Shown here piece after piece: positions 1 through 8,697 of a stretch of 64,000 bases of DNA. Source of the stretch: an uncultured Hyphomonas sp. (lineage in GTDB: Bacteria > Pseudomonadota > Alphaproteobacteria > Caulobacterales > Hyphomonadaceae); contig NZ_OY776147.1 in assembly GCF_963675305.1 (NCBI RefSeq), forward strand, positions 1,984,001 to 2,048,000, read 5' to 3'. The notes under the pieces are model-generated. The model did not search any database, was not told the origin of the DNA, and saw only the letters and a list, made by a program, of their open reading frames with translations. Each line of letters starts with the position of its first letter. Within the stretch, counting starts at the first letter, position 1. A program made the position numbers and the translations under genes.

Positions 1-840
1 CGTGATCTGCGGGCGGTTCTGCTCGTCGAAGCTCTGCGCGGCATTTGCCACGTCAGACCCGACGATTTCGGGGATATTGTTGATCAGGTACGGAATGTCC
101 TGATCGTCATACAGAAGACGGTAGCCCGGCTTAACGGCGCCTGCCTGGGCGGCCTGGATCGCGGCGGCGCTGGAGTCGACGATGTTGAAAGTCATCCGGC
201 CGTCGCGGTTCAGCAGGTCTTTCAGGCGCTGCGGATCCGGTTCGCCCGGCGCTTCCAGAATGATACGGCTGTTGCCCTGCGGCGTGATCGAGATTTCAGA
301 CACGCCTTCCGGGTCGACCCGGCGGCGGACGATGGTCATCGTCTTGCCGAGGGCCTCTTTCAGCAGCGATTCCTCTGCTGCCTGCGGCACGGTGATCGTG
401 ATCGTGTCCTTGCCGGTGATGCGCATCTCGTACATCTGCGCGCCGCCGATGACACCGCCGACCGGGCCGTTCAGCTTCTGCAGGCGCTTCAGCGCGTCCT
501 CGGTGCGGAAATTGCCGTCAGCATCCGGGCGGGTCAGGCGAACGACCAGTTCCCGGCCTTTGACTTCCGGCAGATTGAAGATCCGGTCGGAGGCCGGCGT
601 CGTCAGCGCGGAGGAGACATCGCGCGACAGCACGTCCAGCCGGTTGGCCACGACTTCGTCCGCCTGGATTTCCATCATCAGGTAGACGCCGCCCTGAAGG
701 TCCAGCCCCAGATTCACACCCTTCTTCGGCATCCAGCCCGGCGCGCCGGACATGTTCACCACATTCGGAAGCGCCAGGATGACGCCCCACACAAGAACCA
801 GGAAAATCAGGCCTAACTTCCAGGGTGGAAACTGAAGCAT
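1..840 (-). CDS. secD: Protein translocase subunit SecD (N-terminal 280 residues; runs off left edge)
   Basis: SecD is an inner-membrane RND-like subunit that, with SecF and YajC, uses the proton motive force to help proteins leave the SecYEG channel on the periplasmic side. The frame is open from the ATG at 840 to base 1, so the C-terminal part with the remaining membrane helices is outside the window. Visible are an N-terminal transmembrane helix (about residues 8-25), the hallmark LGLDLQGG motif (44-51) and the start of the periplasmic P1 domain, including the VDPEGVSE and GEPDP stretches typical of the family. It lies 52 bp behind yajC on the same strand, the usual yajC-secD order. Identification is firm; only the length is unknown. 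Confidence 0.95.
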   Translation of the reverse strand, partial: MLQFPPWKLGLIFLVLVWGVILALPNVVNMSGAPGWMPKKGVNLGLDLQGGVYLMMEIQADEVVANRLDVLSRDVSSALTTPASDRIFNLPEVKGRELVVRLTRPDADGNFRTEDALKRLQKLNGPVGGVIGGAQMYEMRITGKDTITITVPQAAEESLLKEALGKTMTIVRRRVDPEGVSEISITPQGNSRIILEAPGEPDPQRLKDLLNRDGRMTFNIVDSSAAAIQAAQAGAVKPGYRLLYDDQDIPYLINNIPEIVGSDVANAAQSFDEQNRPQIT

Positions 841-892
841 TTGGGAATCCTTGAATGGCCGCGCCGAAGGGCGCCGGGCTCAGTCGATGGGC

Positions 893-1264
893 CTAGTCGT
901 TTGCAGCGACCGGTTCGGCCTTGCCGCGCACCTCGATCACCATGGTCTTGATCACGCGAACCTTCACGTTTTCACCGATGTCGAGGGAAATCTCGTCGTC
1001 GAACACCTTGTTCACCTTGCCGACGAGACCGCCGGAGGTAACCACCGTGTCGCCGCGCTTCAGGGCCGTCAGCATGGAAGAATGCTTCTTGGCGCGCTGT
1101 TGCTGCGGACGGATCAGCAGGAAGTAGAAGATGGCAACCAGACCGATCGGCATGATCAGCAGCTCGAACAGGCCTCCACCCGGACGGGCACCTGCTTCCT
1201 GAGCGGCCGCTGGAAGCGCCGACAGGGCAGCCGCGATGAACAGCGCTACGTGCTTGTTCGCCAT
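893..1264 (-). CDS. yajC: Preprotein translocase subunit YajC
   Basis: Small inner-membrane accessory protein of the SecDF-YajC complex, 123 residues. An N-terminal hydrophobic segment ending in PAAAQ looks like a signal sequence, followed by the conserved membrane helix (about 33-51) that runs into IRPQQQR, the family signature, and then a small soluble beta domain (GDTVVTSGGLVGKV). The ATG at 1264 is preceded by an AGAGGAAAA ribosome binding site. It sits between pcm (92 bp upstream in reading direction) and secD (52 bp downstream) and is probably transcribed with secD. The extra N-terminal signal-like part makes it slightly longer than E. coli YajC. Confidence 0.94.
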   Translation of the reverse strand: MANKHVALFIAAALSALPAAAQEAGARPGGGLFELLIMPIGLVAIFYFLLIRPQQQRAKKHSSMLTALKRGDTVVTSGGLVGKVNKVFDDEISLDIGENVKVRVIKTMVIEVRGKAEPVAAND

Positions 1265-1356
1265 GATTTTCCTCTCTTAAGGGGCCAAAAAAGATACGCC
1301 CCTATAGCTGTGGCCGCGGGGATTGGCAAACAAGGGCTGCAGGCGCGAATTCGCAG

Positions 1357-2010
1357 TCAGAGCGCCTGTGCGGGGCCCTCGCGCAACAGGGGCAGCGCGT
1401 GCCGGAAGCCGAGGCGTTCGCGCTCGTCATTCTCATGCAAGCGCATCAGGACCTGCCCGTCCGGCGTCACCACAGGGGCCACCAGCAGGCCGCCTTTTGC
1501 CAGCTGGGAGCGCAGCGCTTCCGAAATCTCCTCTACTGCGCCGGCCAGGAGGATACGGTCATACGGCCCCCGCTCCGGCCAGCCGAGCAGGCCATCGCCG
1601 CAGCGCACTGCCAGGTTGGACAGTTCCAGATCGAGGATCCGGCGCCGGATTTCCCCGGTCAGCGCGTTGAACCGCTCCACCGCGAACACATCCGACGCGA
1701 TCTGCGCCAGCAGCGCGGCGGTGTAGCCGGAGCCGGCGCCAATCAGCAGGACACGGGATTTGTTGCCTTTTTCGAGCTGAAGCGCCTGGATCAACTGTCC
1801 CGTGGTCACCGGCCGCGGGATGATCTGCCCGCACGGGATCGGCACGAGCGCATTCTCGAAGGCGAGGTCTGTCAGCGCCGGGTCGTCGATGAAGGCGGCG
1901 CGGTCGATGGTTTCCATGGCCCGCAGCACGCCGTCATCGGTCACGCCCTCCTGCCGCAGGTGGAGGACGAGCCGGGCTGCTCTAAAGGGATCGGCGATCA
2001 GGCCTGCCAT
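1357..2010 (-). CDS. pcm: Protein-L-isoaspartate O-methyltransferase
   Basis: SAM-dependent methyltransferase that methylates L-isoaspartyl residues formed by protein ageing so that they can revert to aspartate. The 217-residue protein has the usual size. The SAM-binding motif I reads GAGSGY (91-96; commonly GTGSGY), preceded by the PRPVTTGQ substrate-region motif (about 66-72) and followed by the acidic post-I residue in VFAVER. The start at 2010 overlaps the end of surE by 13 bp, the familiar surE-pcm pairing of stress-survival genes, so translation is probably coupled. Certain at family level. Confidence 0.93.
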   Translation of the reverse strand: MAGLIADPFRAARLVLHLRQEGVTDDGVLRAMETIDRAAFIDDPALTDLAFENALVPIPCGQIIPRPVTTGQLIQALQLEKGNKSRVLLIGAGSGYTAALLAQIASDVFAVERFNALTGEIRRRILDLELSNLAVRCGDGLLGWPERGPYDRILLAGAVEEISEALRSQLAKGGLLVAPVVTPDGQVLMRLHENDERERLGFRHALPLLREGPAQAL

Positions 2011-2759
2011 GATCCTTTGAGCTTTTGGAGGAACGCCTCGTGCGTCAAGTCCACATGTAGCGGAGACACCGAAACATAGCCCTCATAGATCGCTCTCAGG
2101 TCAGTTCCCTCGTCCGGCTTGGACAATTTGCCCTTGTAGCCGATCCAGTAATAATCGTTCCCGCGCAGGTCTTCCCGCCGGTCGGTATGGATGATCGACT
2201 CATCGCGGAAGCCCTGCCGGGTGATCTGAACGCCGCGAACATCTTCCGGTTCGACGTCCGGGAAGTTCACGTTCATCACGACATCGTCCGGCCAGCCAAT
2301 GTCCAGCAGCGGGCGCAGCGTCTTCGCGCCCCAGGTCCGCGCCGTGTCCCATGGCAGCGAGCCGCGCTCGCGGAAGTTCTGGGACTGGCTGAGCGCGATG
2401 GACGGAATGCCCAGCTGCATGCCGAACATTGCCGCCGCGATCGTGCCGGAAAAGCTCGTATCCTCGGCGATGTTCTGGCCGCGATTGACACCGGAGAGCA
2501 CCAGGTCCGGCTTCTCTGGCATCAGCTCATGCGTCGCCAGCAGCACGCAGTCGGACGGCGTGCCGGTGATCGCGAAGGCCCGGGCGCCGACCTTGCGGGT
2601 GCGCACGGGATGGGTCAGCGAGATCGCACGGCCCTTGCCGGACTGTTCTTCTTCCGGCGCGGCGATCCAGATGTCGTCCGACAGCTCCTTCGCAATCTCC
2701 TCCAGCACGGAGAGGCCGGGGGCATTGATGCCATCATCGTTTGTGAGGAGGATTCTCAC
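1998..2759 (-). CDS. surE: 5'/3'-nucleotidase SurE
   Basis: Metal-dependent nucleoside monophosphate phosphatase of the SurE family, acting in the cytoplasm on 5'- and 3'-nucleotides and linked to stationary-phase survival. The 253-residue protein shows the metal-binding TNDDG at residues 6-10, GTPSDCV (67-73) and SGVNRGQN (90-97), all diagnostic. It starts with GTG at 2759, and the GTGA overlap with the serS stop codon means 4 bp are shared. It overlaps pcm at its 3' end, so serS-surE-pcm looks like one transcript. Confidence 0.95.
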   Translation of the reverse strand: MRILLTNDDGINAPGLSVLEEIAKELSDDIWIAAPEEEQSGKGRAISLTHPVRTRKVGARAFAITGTPSDCVLLATHELMPEKPDLVLSGVNRGQNIAEDTSFSGTIAAAMFGMQLGIPSIALSQSQNFRERGSLPWDTARTWGAKTLRPLLDIGWPDDVVMNVNFPDVEPEDVRGVQITRQGFRDESIIHTDRREDLRGNDYYWIGYKGKLSKPDEGTDLRAIYEGYVSVSPLHVDLTHEAFLQKLKGSWQA

Positions 2760-4300
2760 GAAATCACCTCAAGGCCGCCCATGTAGCTGCGCAGGGCTTC
2801 CGGCACCGTGATGGAGCCGTCTTCGTTCTGATAGTTCTCGATCACGGCGACCAGGGTGCGGCCGACGGCGAGGCCGGAGCCGTTCAGCGTGTGCACGAAT
2901 TCCGGCTTGGCGCCGGCTTCCGGGCGGTAGCGCGCGTCCATGCGGCGGGCCTGGAAGTCTCCGCAATAGGAGCACGAGCTGATCTCGCGATAGGTGTTCT
3001 GCGAGGGCAGCCAGACTTCGAGGTCATAGGTCTTGCGCGCCCCTGCCCCCATGTCGCCCGTGCAGAGCAGCATGCGGCGGAACGGCAGGTCGAGGCGCTT
3101 CAACACGGCCTCGGCGCATTCCGTCATACGCTCCAGTTCCTTCAGGCCTTCTTCCTCGTTCGCGACGACTGAGACGAGTTCCACCTTGTTGAACTGGTGC
3201 AGGCGGATCATGCCCTTCGTGTCACGGCCGGCACTGCCCGCTTCCGACCGGAAACACGGCGTGTGTGCGGTGAAGCGGCGCGGCAGGTAGCCCGGCTCAA
3301 TGATCGTCTCACGGACGATATTCGTGAGCGGCACTTCGGCGGTGGGGATTGTATATAGCTTACGGACCCCCTTGTCCTTAAGTGACTGATTTGTCCGTCT
3401 GAACATATCGGACAAATCAGAAAGCTCCCTACTAGCAGCCTCTAGTCCTTCAGGCTCTTCCAGACTCGCAATGAGGTTACGAACAATTTCTTTGGCGGCA
3501 CTCGCAACATGCGGTTCTAAATTTTCAAGCAGTTTTACATAGCTCTCTACTAGCCGCGTCACCGAAACTGCATGTTGATTAGTGGTGTCCGCCGCTCTTT
3601 CAAGGAGAGGCATAAGAAACGCTTCATTCCCTATGACAAACAAGTCTTCTTCAAACTTCGGTAGCTGCCCAGTCCCAAGCAATGCCTGATCCCGCACGAG
3701 CAGCGGCGGCGAGCATTCCGTGTACCCATGCTCTTCCGTCTGGATATCCAGCATGAAGGCGGCGAGCGCACGCTCCATACGGGCGAGCTTGCCGGAGAGC
3801 AGCACGAAGCGCGCGCCGCTCATCTTGGCCGCGGTCTCGAAATCCATCATGCCGAGGGCTTCGCCGAGGTCGGCATGGTCTTTCGGGCCGTCGATGCCCT
3901 TTGGCGTGCCCCAGCGGTGCTGTTCGACGTTCGCTTCTTCGTCCTGGCCTTCCGGCACATCGTCCAGCGGCAGGTTCGGCAGGCCGTAAAGCAGCTCGTT
4001 CAGTTCCTTGCGGGCGGCCTCTTCCTGCTCGGCGCAGGCCTCGATGGTTTCCTTGGCATCGGCCACCACTTTGCGCAGACGCTCGAACTCCGCCTCATCG
4101 CCAGAGGCTTTCGCCTTCCCGATCAGCTTGGACGTTTCATTGCGCAGCTTTTCGGCTTCCTGCTTGTCGGTCAGGGCCGTACGCAGGGCCGCATCGTGGC
4201 GGTGAATATCGTCCACCGCATCGCCGAGGCCCGGCTTGCGCCGGTTCCAGGCCTTGCGGAAGGCTTCGGGGTTTTCGCGGATCGCGCGGAGGTCAAACAT
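2756..4300 (-). CDS. serS: Seryl-tRNA synthetase with an unusual internal insertion
   Basis: Class II aminoacyl-tRNA synthetase charging tRNA-Ser. At 514 residues it is about 80-90 longer than the usual 420-430. The N-terminal coiled-coil tRNA-binding arm (about 30-105) is present, as are motif 2 ([15 protein letters not shown], from 350), TAEVPLTN (320-327) and the motif 3 region with [10 protein letters not shown] near the C-terminus. The extra length lies between [13 protein letters not shown] (209-221) and IPTAEVP (318-324), where other SerRS proteins have only about 20 residues. The corresponding DNA (about 3345-3690) is visibly AT-richer, uses CTA/TTG/ACA codons avoided by the flanks, and includes the conserved [13 protein letters not shown] stretch. 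This suggests replacement by recombination and not a simple insertion. The frame is intact and all catalytic motifs are kept, so I expect an active enzyme. Confidence 0.93.
   Translation of the reverse strand: MFDLRAIRENPEAFRKAWNRRKPGLGDAVDDIHRHDAALRTALTDKQEAEKLRNETSKLIGKAKASGDEAEFERLRKVVADAKETIEACAEQEEAARKELNELLYGLPNLPLDDVPEGQDEEANVEQHRWGTPKGIDGPKDHADLGEALGMMDFETAAKMSGARFVLLSGKLARMERALAAFMLDIQTEEHGYTECSPPLLVRDQALLGTGQLPKFEEDLFVIGNEAFLMPLLERAADTTNQHAVSVTRLVESYVKLLENLEPHVASAAKEIVRNLIASLEEPEGLEAASRELSDLSDMFRRTNQSLKDKGVRKLYTIPTAEVPLTNIVRETIIEPGYLPRRFTAHTPCFRSEAGSAGRDTKGMIRLHQFNKVELVSVVANEEEGLKELERMTECAEAVLKRLDLPFRRMLLCTGDMGAGARKTYDLEVWLPSQNTYREISSCSYCGDFQARRMDARYRPEAGAKPEFVHTLNGSGLAVGRTLVAVIENYQNEDGSITVPEALRSYMGGLEVIS
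3345..3690 (-). other. AT-rich, probably foreign segment inside serS
   Basis: Within serS this stretch encodes residues of about 204-318 and differs from the surrounding GC-rich codons in base composition. It covers the conserved [13 protein letters not shown] motif plus roughly 80 residues with no counterpart in ordinary SerRS, rich in Leu, Glu, Ser and Ala and likely helical (for example [17 protein letters not shown]). It carries no intein-type splice residues. The borders are estimated from codon usage and are good to perhaps 15 bp. Confidence 0.6.
3386..3420. repeat. Perfect 12-bp inverted repeat inside serS
   Basis: The arms CTGATTTGTCCG (3386-3397) and CGGACAAATCAG (3409-3420) are exact reverse complements separated by 11 bases. 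They lie in the AT-rich insertion and encode the [14 protein letters not shown] region. No T-tract follows on either strand, so it is not an obvious terminator. It could form an mRNA hairpin in the coding sequence. Confidence 0.7.
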
Positions 4301-4347
4301 CGGGTCGGGCCTTTGATGACTTTAGGGGTCTTCTACAGCCCCTGCGT

Positions 4348-5463
4348 CTAATCCGCTGCGGCCGATGCGTCCACTCGCGTTTCAGCCGCAGCCGGCTTTT
4401 CGTCCGATTTCTTTTCCGGCGCCGCATCAGCGGCCTTCGCCTCTTCCTCGGGCTCGGGTTCCGGCGGCTTCGGGGCCGGTCTCTCAGGCCGTTTCGGCGG
4501 CGGCCCGAGCGGAGACGGCACACCAACCATCCGCCCGCGGCGGCCACGCGGCCCGCGGGCCCGGCAGACGATGCGCACGGTCTTGTCGGCCAGTTCGGTC
4601 ACCTGGATGTCCGGATTTTCCTCCGACAGCTTGCGCATCAGGGATTTGAAATTCTTCTGGCCGAGCCACGGCTTCACCCGGTTGCCGTATTTGGTCTGAA
4701 AGCCCTCCACGCCTTCCAGCGCGCGGATCACCTTGTTGCGCGGCAGCGGCTGGTCCGGCGTGCGGGCGCCGAGCTGCATGACAATGTCCGCCGCAAGCTT
4801 CAGCTGCTGCACCGCGCCCGGCGTGCCGTTCGCCTTCTCCGTGCGCACGGCCTGGCGCACCTTCTTCAGCAGGGGCGACAGGCGCTCGGCCTGCTGGCGC
4901 AGCGGCGCGATCTCCGGCGGATCGGAGCGCAGCTTGTACCATTTGCGCGGCGCCCGCTCGTAATCGAACGCAGCTTTCAGCGCGCCGATATGGATCACGT
5001 CGTCGGCATGTTCGGAATAGAGCTGGTAGGTCGGGTCCGTTTCCTTGCCGGCCGTCACGACGCGGATGCCAGCCAGCTGCAGCCGGTTCACCACCGGCAC
5101 GAAGTCCGAATCGGTGGTCAGCACGATGAACTCGTCGACGGCATTCAGCTGATGGCGCAGCTCGATCGCATCCATGGTCATGACGATGTCGGCGGAGGAC
5201 TTGCCCGACGCGATCTTCGTCTTGGCATGTGCGCGGCAATCGAAGGCCTCGAACCCGGCCGCCTGGAAGGCGTCCCGGTGCACATCGTACTGGCTGTTCC
5301 AGTAAACCCGCTTGGCGACAAACTTGCGGCGGCGGCCCTTTTCCGACAGCGCACCGTCGGACAGCCACAGCAACCATTGCGGCAACGTGTCGACCATGGC
5401 CGGGCCCGTGGCAGCAAAGATATTGTCAAAATCCACGAGCAGTACGCTCTTCAGGCGCGCCAC
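4348..5463 (-). CDS. NYN/PIN-domain ribonuclease with OST-HTH-like region
   Basis: The N-terminal half (about 1-165) is a NYN domain, a PIN-like RNase fold (LabA/DUF88 group): VDFDN at 10-14, the acidic SSADIVMTMDAIE (89-101) and TTDSDF (116-121) supply the Asp cluster expected to bind metal. A middle region (about 200-305) with LPRNKVIRALEG and GQKNFKSLMRKL resembles the OST-HTH/LOTUS RNA-binding fold. The last 60 residues are a low-complexity Pro/Glu/Lys/Ala tail. The start is GTG at 5463 with AAGGAG six bases upstream. The gene lies between tatC and serS, which are adjacent or nearly so in many alphaproteobacteria, and shares their direction. RNA cleavage is inferred from the family; the target is unknown. 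Confidence 0.85.
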   Translation of the reverse strand: MARLKSVLLVDFDNIFAATGPAMVDTLPQWLLWLSDGALSEKGRRRKFVAKRVYWNSQYDVHRDAFQAAGFEAFDCRAHAKTKIASGKSSADIVMTMDAIELRHQLNAVDEFIVLTTDSDFVPVVNRLQLAGIRVVTAGKETDPTYQLYSEHADDVIHIGALKAAFDYERAPRKWYKLRSDPPEIAPLRQQAERLSPLLKKVRQAVRTEKANGTPGAVQQLKLAADIVMQLGARTPDQPLPRNKVIRALEGVEGFQTKYGNRVKPWLGQKNFKSLMRKLSEENPDIQVTELADKTVRIVCRARGPRGRRGRMVGVPSPLGPPPKRPERPAPKPPEPEPEEEAKAADAAPEKKSDEKPAAAETRVDASAAAD

Positions 5464-5550
5464 AGACTACTCCTTGCTTCTCAAGGCCGGGCTCGGATCC
5501 AAAATTCTACATCCGGGGTCTTAATTCAACAGCGCCAGACAGCGCGGCAC

Positions 5551-6378
5551 TCATTCCGCTGTGGAGGCCGCTTCGCGCTCGGCCTCTTTCTTCTCGATCA
5601 TTTTCACGCTGAGGATGCCGATCTCGTAGAGCAGCAGGACCGGCGCCGCCAGCAGGACCTGCGAAATTGCATCCGGAGGTGTAAACACCGCGGAGAACCC
5701 GAGAATGCCGACAATGGCGAACTTGCGGCCTTTCGACAGGCCTTCGGAACTGACCACGCCGATCTTGCCCAGCAGGGTGAGGATCAACGGCAGCTGGAAG
5801 GAGATGCCGAAGGCCAGCATCAGCGCCATCACCAACGACAGGTAATCGGCCACCTTGGGCAGCATGGTGATATTGGCGACTTCACTGTCGGTCAGCTCCA
5901 TGCCGACGGTGAACCGGGCCAGCATCGGCAGCATCACATAATAGACGAACGCTGCCCCGGTGGAGAACAGGATCGGCGCCAGGACAAGGTAAGGCCAGAA
6001 GGCGCCGCGCTCATTCTTGTAGAGGCCGGGCGCCACAAAGGCGTAGACCTGCCAGGCCACGAAAGGGAACGCCACGAAGATGCCGGCGAACAGCGCCAGC
6101 TTCAGCTTCGCGAAGAAGAACTCCATCGGCGCGGTGTAGATGAAGTCGAGCTTCGTGCCGCGGATCTCCTGCGCCATCCGGGCGAAGGGACTCAGCAGGA
6201 ATTCGTAGATGTCCTGGGCGAAGAAGAAGCAGCCGACCGTCGCCACGGACAGCGCCAGCAGGCTCCAGATCAGGCGGGAGCGCAGCTCGGTCAGATGCTC
6301 CAGCAGCGGCGCGCGGGAGGATTCGACCTCATCGTCCAGGATTTCCGGCTGTTCGTCCTTGGGGGGCGTGTGGGTCAT
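5551..6378 (-). CDS. tatC: Sec-independent protein translocase TatC
   Basis: Polytopic inner-membrane receptor of the twin-arginine pathway, which moves folded proteins with RR signal peptides. The 275-residue protein carries the conserved N-terminal cytoplasmic motif EHLTELRSRL (27-36), six hydrophobic segments and the family FVAFPFVAWQ and APGLYKNER stretches. It overlaps tatB by 4 bp. Local clients include the DUF1501 protein at 28701 and the M19-like lipoprotein at 17627, both with twin-arginine signals. Confidence 0.96.
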   Translation of the reverse strand: MTHTPPKDEQPEILDDEVESSRAPLLEHLTELRSRLIWSLLALSVATVGCFFFAQDIYEFLLSPFARMAQEIRGTKLDFIYTAPMEFFFAKLKLALFAGIFVAFPFVAWQVYAFVAPGLYKNERGAFWPYLVLAPILFSTGAAFVYYVMLPMLARFTVGMELTDSEVANITMLPKVADYLSLVMALMLAFGISFQLPLILTLLGKIGVVSSEGLSKGRKFAIVGILGFSAVFTPPDAISQVLLAAPVLLLYEIGILSVKMIEKKEAEREAASTAE

Positions 6379-6815
6379 GCCGGGTCCCCCTTGGGATCAG
6401 GGTCGGTCCCGGTTTGCGGCTTTGCCTCCGGCTCAGGCTTCACACCTGATTTCGTTTCATCTTTTATTTCCGGCGTTTCCGGCGAGGTCTGCTCCGCCAG
6501 CTTCGTCGCGGCCTCGGACCGTGACTGCGCCATCACGGCAGAGTTCACGTCCTTCTCATAGTCGGACAGGTCGCTCGTCGCCTGCTTCAGAGAATTGGAA
6601 ATCTTCAATTCTTCGATTTCCTTGCGCAGGTCCTCGAGTTCACTCTGGCGGGCGATATCGTCAAAAGCGGCCTGGAACTCGCGCGCCATGGCGCGGCCCT
6701 TGCCCACAAACTGGCCAAGGCGGCGCATCATCATCGGCAGGTCCTTGGGCCCGACAATAATCAGGGCCGCAACGGCCAGCACCATAAGTTCGGTAAAACC
6801 GATTCCGGGCAGCAT
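6375..6815 (-). CDS. tatB: Sec-independent protein translocase TatB
   Basis: Membrane-anchored partner of TatC. The 146-residue protein has one N-terminal helix and the TatB-type start MLPGIGFTELMVLAVAALI, followed by VGPKDLP and an amphipathic helix (RRLGQFVGKGRAMAREFQ). A charged coiled region and a Pro/Glu/Lys-rich tail complete it. It lies between tatA (22 bp) and tatC (4 bp overlap) and so belongs to the tatABC operon. Confidence 0.94.
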   Translation of the reverse strand: MLPGIGFTELMVLAVAALIIVGPKDLPMMMRRLGQFVGKGRAMAREFQAAFDDIARQSELEDLRKEIEELKISNSLKQATSDLSDYEKDVNSAVMAQSRSEAATKLAEQTSPETPEIKDETKSGVKPEPEAKPQTGTDPDPKGDPA

Positions 6816-6837
6816 GGGGTGCGCCCTCCGTCAGGGT

Positions 6838-7053
6838 TCAGGACGAAGCCTTGGTTTCGTCCTTCTGAGGCGTGACGTCGACCATTTCTTCCTTGTCGAC
6901 CGCCTTGGGTTCCTCTTCATCCTTGAGGCCCTTGCGGAATGCGCCAATGCCTTTGGCCATATCCGTCATGATTCCAGAGATCCGGCCCCGGCCGCCAAAC
7001 AGCAGCAGCGCGACGATCACAACGATCAGCAATTGTATCCAGCTGGGGGCCAT
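6838..7053 (-). CDS. tatA: Sec-independent protein translocase TatA
   Basis: A 71-residue pore-forming Tat subunit. It has a single N-terminal membrane helix, the TatA hallmark FGGRGRI after the helix (usually FG followed by a basic residue), an amphipathic helix ([17 protein letters not shown]) and an acidic tail. It is the first gene of tatABC. Its promoter must lie in the short gap shared with the divergent xthA gene (7054-7137). Confidence 0.94.
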   Translation of the reverse strand: MAPSWIQLLIVVIVALLLFGGRGRISGIMTDMAKGIGAFRKGLKDEEEPKAVDKEEMVDVTPQKDETKASS

Positions 7054-7137
7054 GCCGGGTGTCTCCTTGAAGTTTCTGCAAGTATAGGCGCCGTGACTGT
7101 CTGGAACAATGGGGCGAAGCTGCTTAAAGGTCAGCGC

Positions 7138-7914
7138 ATGCGTATTGCCACATGGAACGTCAATTCGATCAAAGCCCGCTTCCCGACTGTGCAGGAAGTG
7201 TTACAGAACATCGATTGCGATGTCGTCTGCCTTCAGGAACTGAAGTGCGAGACGGATGCCTTTCCCTACATGGAATTGGAGGAAGCCGGCTGGAACTGCG
7301 CCGTGCTGGGCCAGAAAAGCTATAATGGCGTGGCCCTTTTGTCGAAATATCCGCTCGAGGATGTGACGAAAGGCCTCCCCACCATGGAGGACGATCAGGC
7401 CCGTTTCATCGAGGCGCTGGTCATGGCCGACCGGCCGGTTCGCGTCGGCGGGCTCTATCTGCCCAACGGCAACCCGGCGCCGGGCCCGAAATTCGACTAC
7501 AAGCTCGAATGGATGGCCTGCCTGCTGGATCATGCCCGCGAGCGGCTGAAGGCGGAGGAGCCTTACGTGCTGTGCGGCGACTACAACACGATCCCCACGG
7601 CGGTGGATTGCTGGGACGAGACGAAATGGGCCGATGACGCCCTCGCCCTGCCCGAAACGCGCGAAGCCTTCCGCCGGATCAAGAACCTCGGCATGGCCGA
7701 TGCCTTCGAAATCACCGACGGCCGCGCCCACCAGTACACCTTCTGGGATTACCAGGGCGGCGCCTTCCAGAAGGATCACGGCATCCGGATCGACCATTTG
7801 CTGGTCTCCCCGCAGGCCGCCGACCGGCTCCAGTCCGTCGAAATCTACCGCAAGGCCCGCAGCCTGGAGAAGCCGTCAGATCATGTGCCGGTGATCGGCG
7901 TCTTCGAGGACTGA
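7138..7914 (+). CDS. xthA: Exodeoxyribonuclease III / AP endonuclease
   Basis: DNA repair enzyme that cleaves at abasic sites and removes 3' blocks. The 258-residue protein begins [14 protein letters not shown], the family N-terminus, and shows LQELK (metal-binding Glu), [13 protein letters not shown] and the C-terminal DHxPV motif ([12 protein letters not shown]). The ATG at 7138 follows AAAGG by 8 bases; a longer open frame upstream overlaps tatA and is not used. The last 20 bases of the gene recur at 8698-8717 beyond an AT-rich segment (separate entry). Confidence 0.95.
   Translation: MRIATWNVNSIKARFPTVQEVLQNIDCDVVCLQELKCETDAFPYMELEEAGWNCAVLGQKSYNGVALLSKYPLEDVTKGLPTMEDDQARFIEALVMADRPVRVGGLYLPNGNPAPGPKFDYKLEWMACLLDHARERLKAEEPYVLCGDYNTIPTAVDCWDETKWADDALALPETREAFRRIKNLGMADAFEITDGRAHQYTFWDYQGGAFQKDHGIRIDHLLVSPQAADRLQSVEIYRKARSLEKPSDHVPVIGVFED
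7892..7911 (+). repeat. Direct repeat, copy 1: 3' end of xthA
   Basis: The coding tail for the last residues of XthA (IGVFED) matches 8698-8717 in 19 of 20 bases. Together the copies bracket the AT-rich segment carrying the orphan gene at 8043-8459. Confidence 0.8.
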
Positions 7915-7934
7915 GGCCTGCCCACGATGTGACG

Positions 7935-7969
7935 TGTCATCCCGGAATTTGCGCAGCAAATATCCGGGA
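7935..7969. repeat. Palindromic repeat, family 1 (TGTCATCCCGGA type)
   Basis: TGTCATCCCGGA (7935-7946), inner stem ATTTGC / GCAAAT around a GCA loop, an unpaired A, then TCCGGGA (7963-7969). It is built exactly like the hairpin at 15204-15243 but with a different, compensating inner stem. Lying just after xthA it may act as a transcript end or an mRNA-stabilising structure. Confidence 0.75.
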
Positions 7970-7979
7970 CCCGGTTCGT

Positions 7980-8014
7980 GGTGGCAGGCTCCGCTCACCC
8001 CACCCTATCTTGCT
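7980..8014 (+). repeat. Dispersed repeat, family 2 (GGTGGGTATCGC type), degenerate copy
   Basis: Aligned with 8754-8790 in the same orientation; both share GGTGG, GCTCCGCTCA, CCCACCCTA and CTTGCT, with a two-base gap and a few changes. With the copy at 8754 it forms a direct-repeat pair around the AT-rich orphan gene. Confidence 0.65.
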
Positions 8015-8042
8015 TTCTGACACCTGAATTGGGGGAACAAAC

Positions 8043-8459
8043 TCACGAAGCGGCCTCTTTGAGCCCTGTCTCAATTGCCATAATAATCTTTTCGGCTTTA
8101 AGAGTAGAGAAACTGATCCCCTTCAGCCCAAAAAAATCCGCTGCCAAGCGAACTGCATGTCGAAGTGATTGAACAATATAGTCATCTATGACTCCACCAT
8201 CAGCCACTGATTGAGGAACCACAATTTGTACCACAAGGCCTTTTTCCTTCTTGGAAAAATGGCCCAACTTGAAGCCCTCGAAGTCCGGCTTCGAGACTGA
8301 TCCTGGAATGAGGAAGATCGGATTGATCCACGCTTCCGATCCATCATTATAATCGTAGTCCCGCTCATTCGCGGCAATTTTCATCGCCATGTTGAGGGCT
8401 ATATGGATCGGAGTCCCTTTTTGTTCAGGTCCGCCGAAATGGTTACCAATCGCGATCAT
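8043..8459 (-). CDS. Orphan hypothetical protein in AT-rich segment
   Basis: A 138-residue soluble protein I do not recognise. It starts at the ATG at 8459; a longer start at 8495 is possible but lies in a poorer context. Visible features are an N-terminal IGNHFGG, a mixed alpha/beta pattern, HFSKKEKGLVVQIVVPQ in the middle and a helical C-terminal third. No signal peptide or membrane helix is present. Base composition and codon use are clearly AT-richer than in xthA and the vWA-like gene on either side, and the gene lies among palindromic repeats and duplicated gene ends. Horizontal acquisition is likely. It could be a cargo, defence or immunity gene, but nothing in the sequence assigns a function. 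Confidence 0.6.
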   Translation of the reverse strand: MIAIGNHFGGPEQKGTPIHIALNMAMKIAANERDYDYNDGSEAWINPIFLIPGSVSKPDFEGFKLGHFSKKEKGLVVQIVVPQSVADGGVIDDYIVQSLRHAVRLAADFFGLKGISFSTLKAEKIIMAIETGLKEAAS

Positions 8460-8607
8460 TGCCCTTTTCCCGCTGCCCTGGCTGATTGAGCCCAAGGTTC
8501 AAGATTTAATGGTCCCGGATTCTGGCTGACCATCTGACGCTCCAAAGTGATCATTTCTCTTCGTGCCCCTGAAGCTATCGGGAAGATGTCTTTATCAGCA
8601 AGCAAGC

Positions 8608-8640
8608 GTAGGGTGGATTGAGGCGAAGCCGATACCCACC
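8608..8640 (-). repeat. Dispersed repeat, family 2, inverted copy
   Basis: GTAGGGTGG, TTGAGGCGAAGCC and GATACCCACC read in order; this is the reverse complement of the 8754 copy with few changes and nearly matches 19318-19350. Confidence 0.75.
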
Positions 8641-8697
8641 AGACGGTGTTGCAACCTGAGATATTTTCGCGGCTCCGGCAAGCGCTCGCAATTGGCA

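Noticed and set aside
1265..1356. Terminator between pcm and yajC (AGGGGC / GCCCCT pairing)
   Set aside because: The six-base stem has a long loop and no following T-tract on the coding strand, so it is not a convincing terminator.
3345..3690. Intein inside serS
   Set aside because: There is no Cys/Ser start paired with a His-Asn end, and at about 80 residues it is too short for even a mini-intein.
3901..6561. 886-codon open frame on the plus strand
   Set aside because: It is antisense to serS, the NYN gene, tatC and tatB, all of which have strong family signatures. Long antisense frames are expected in GC-rich DNA.
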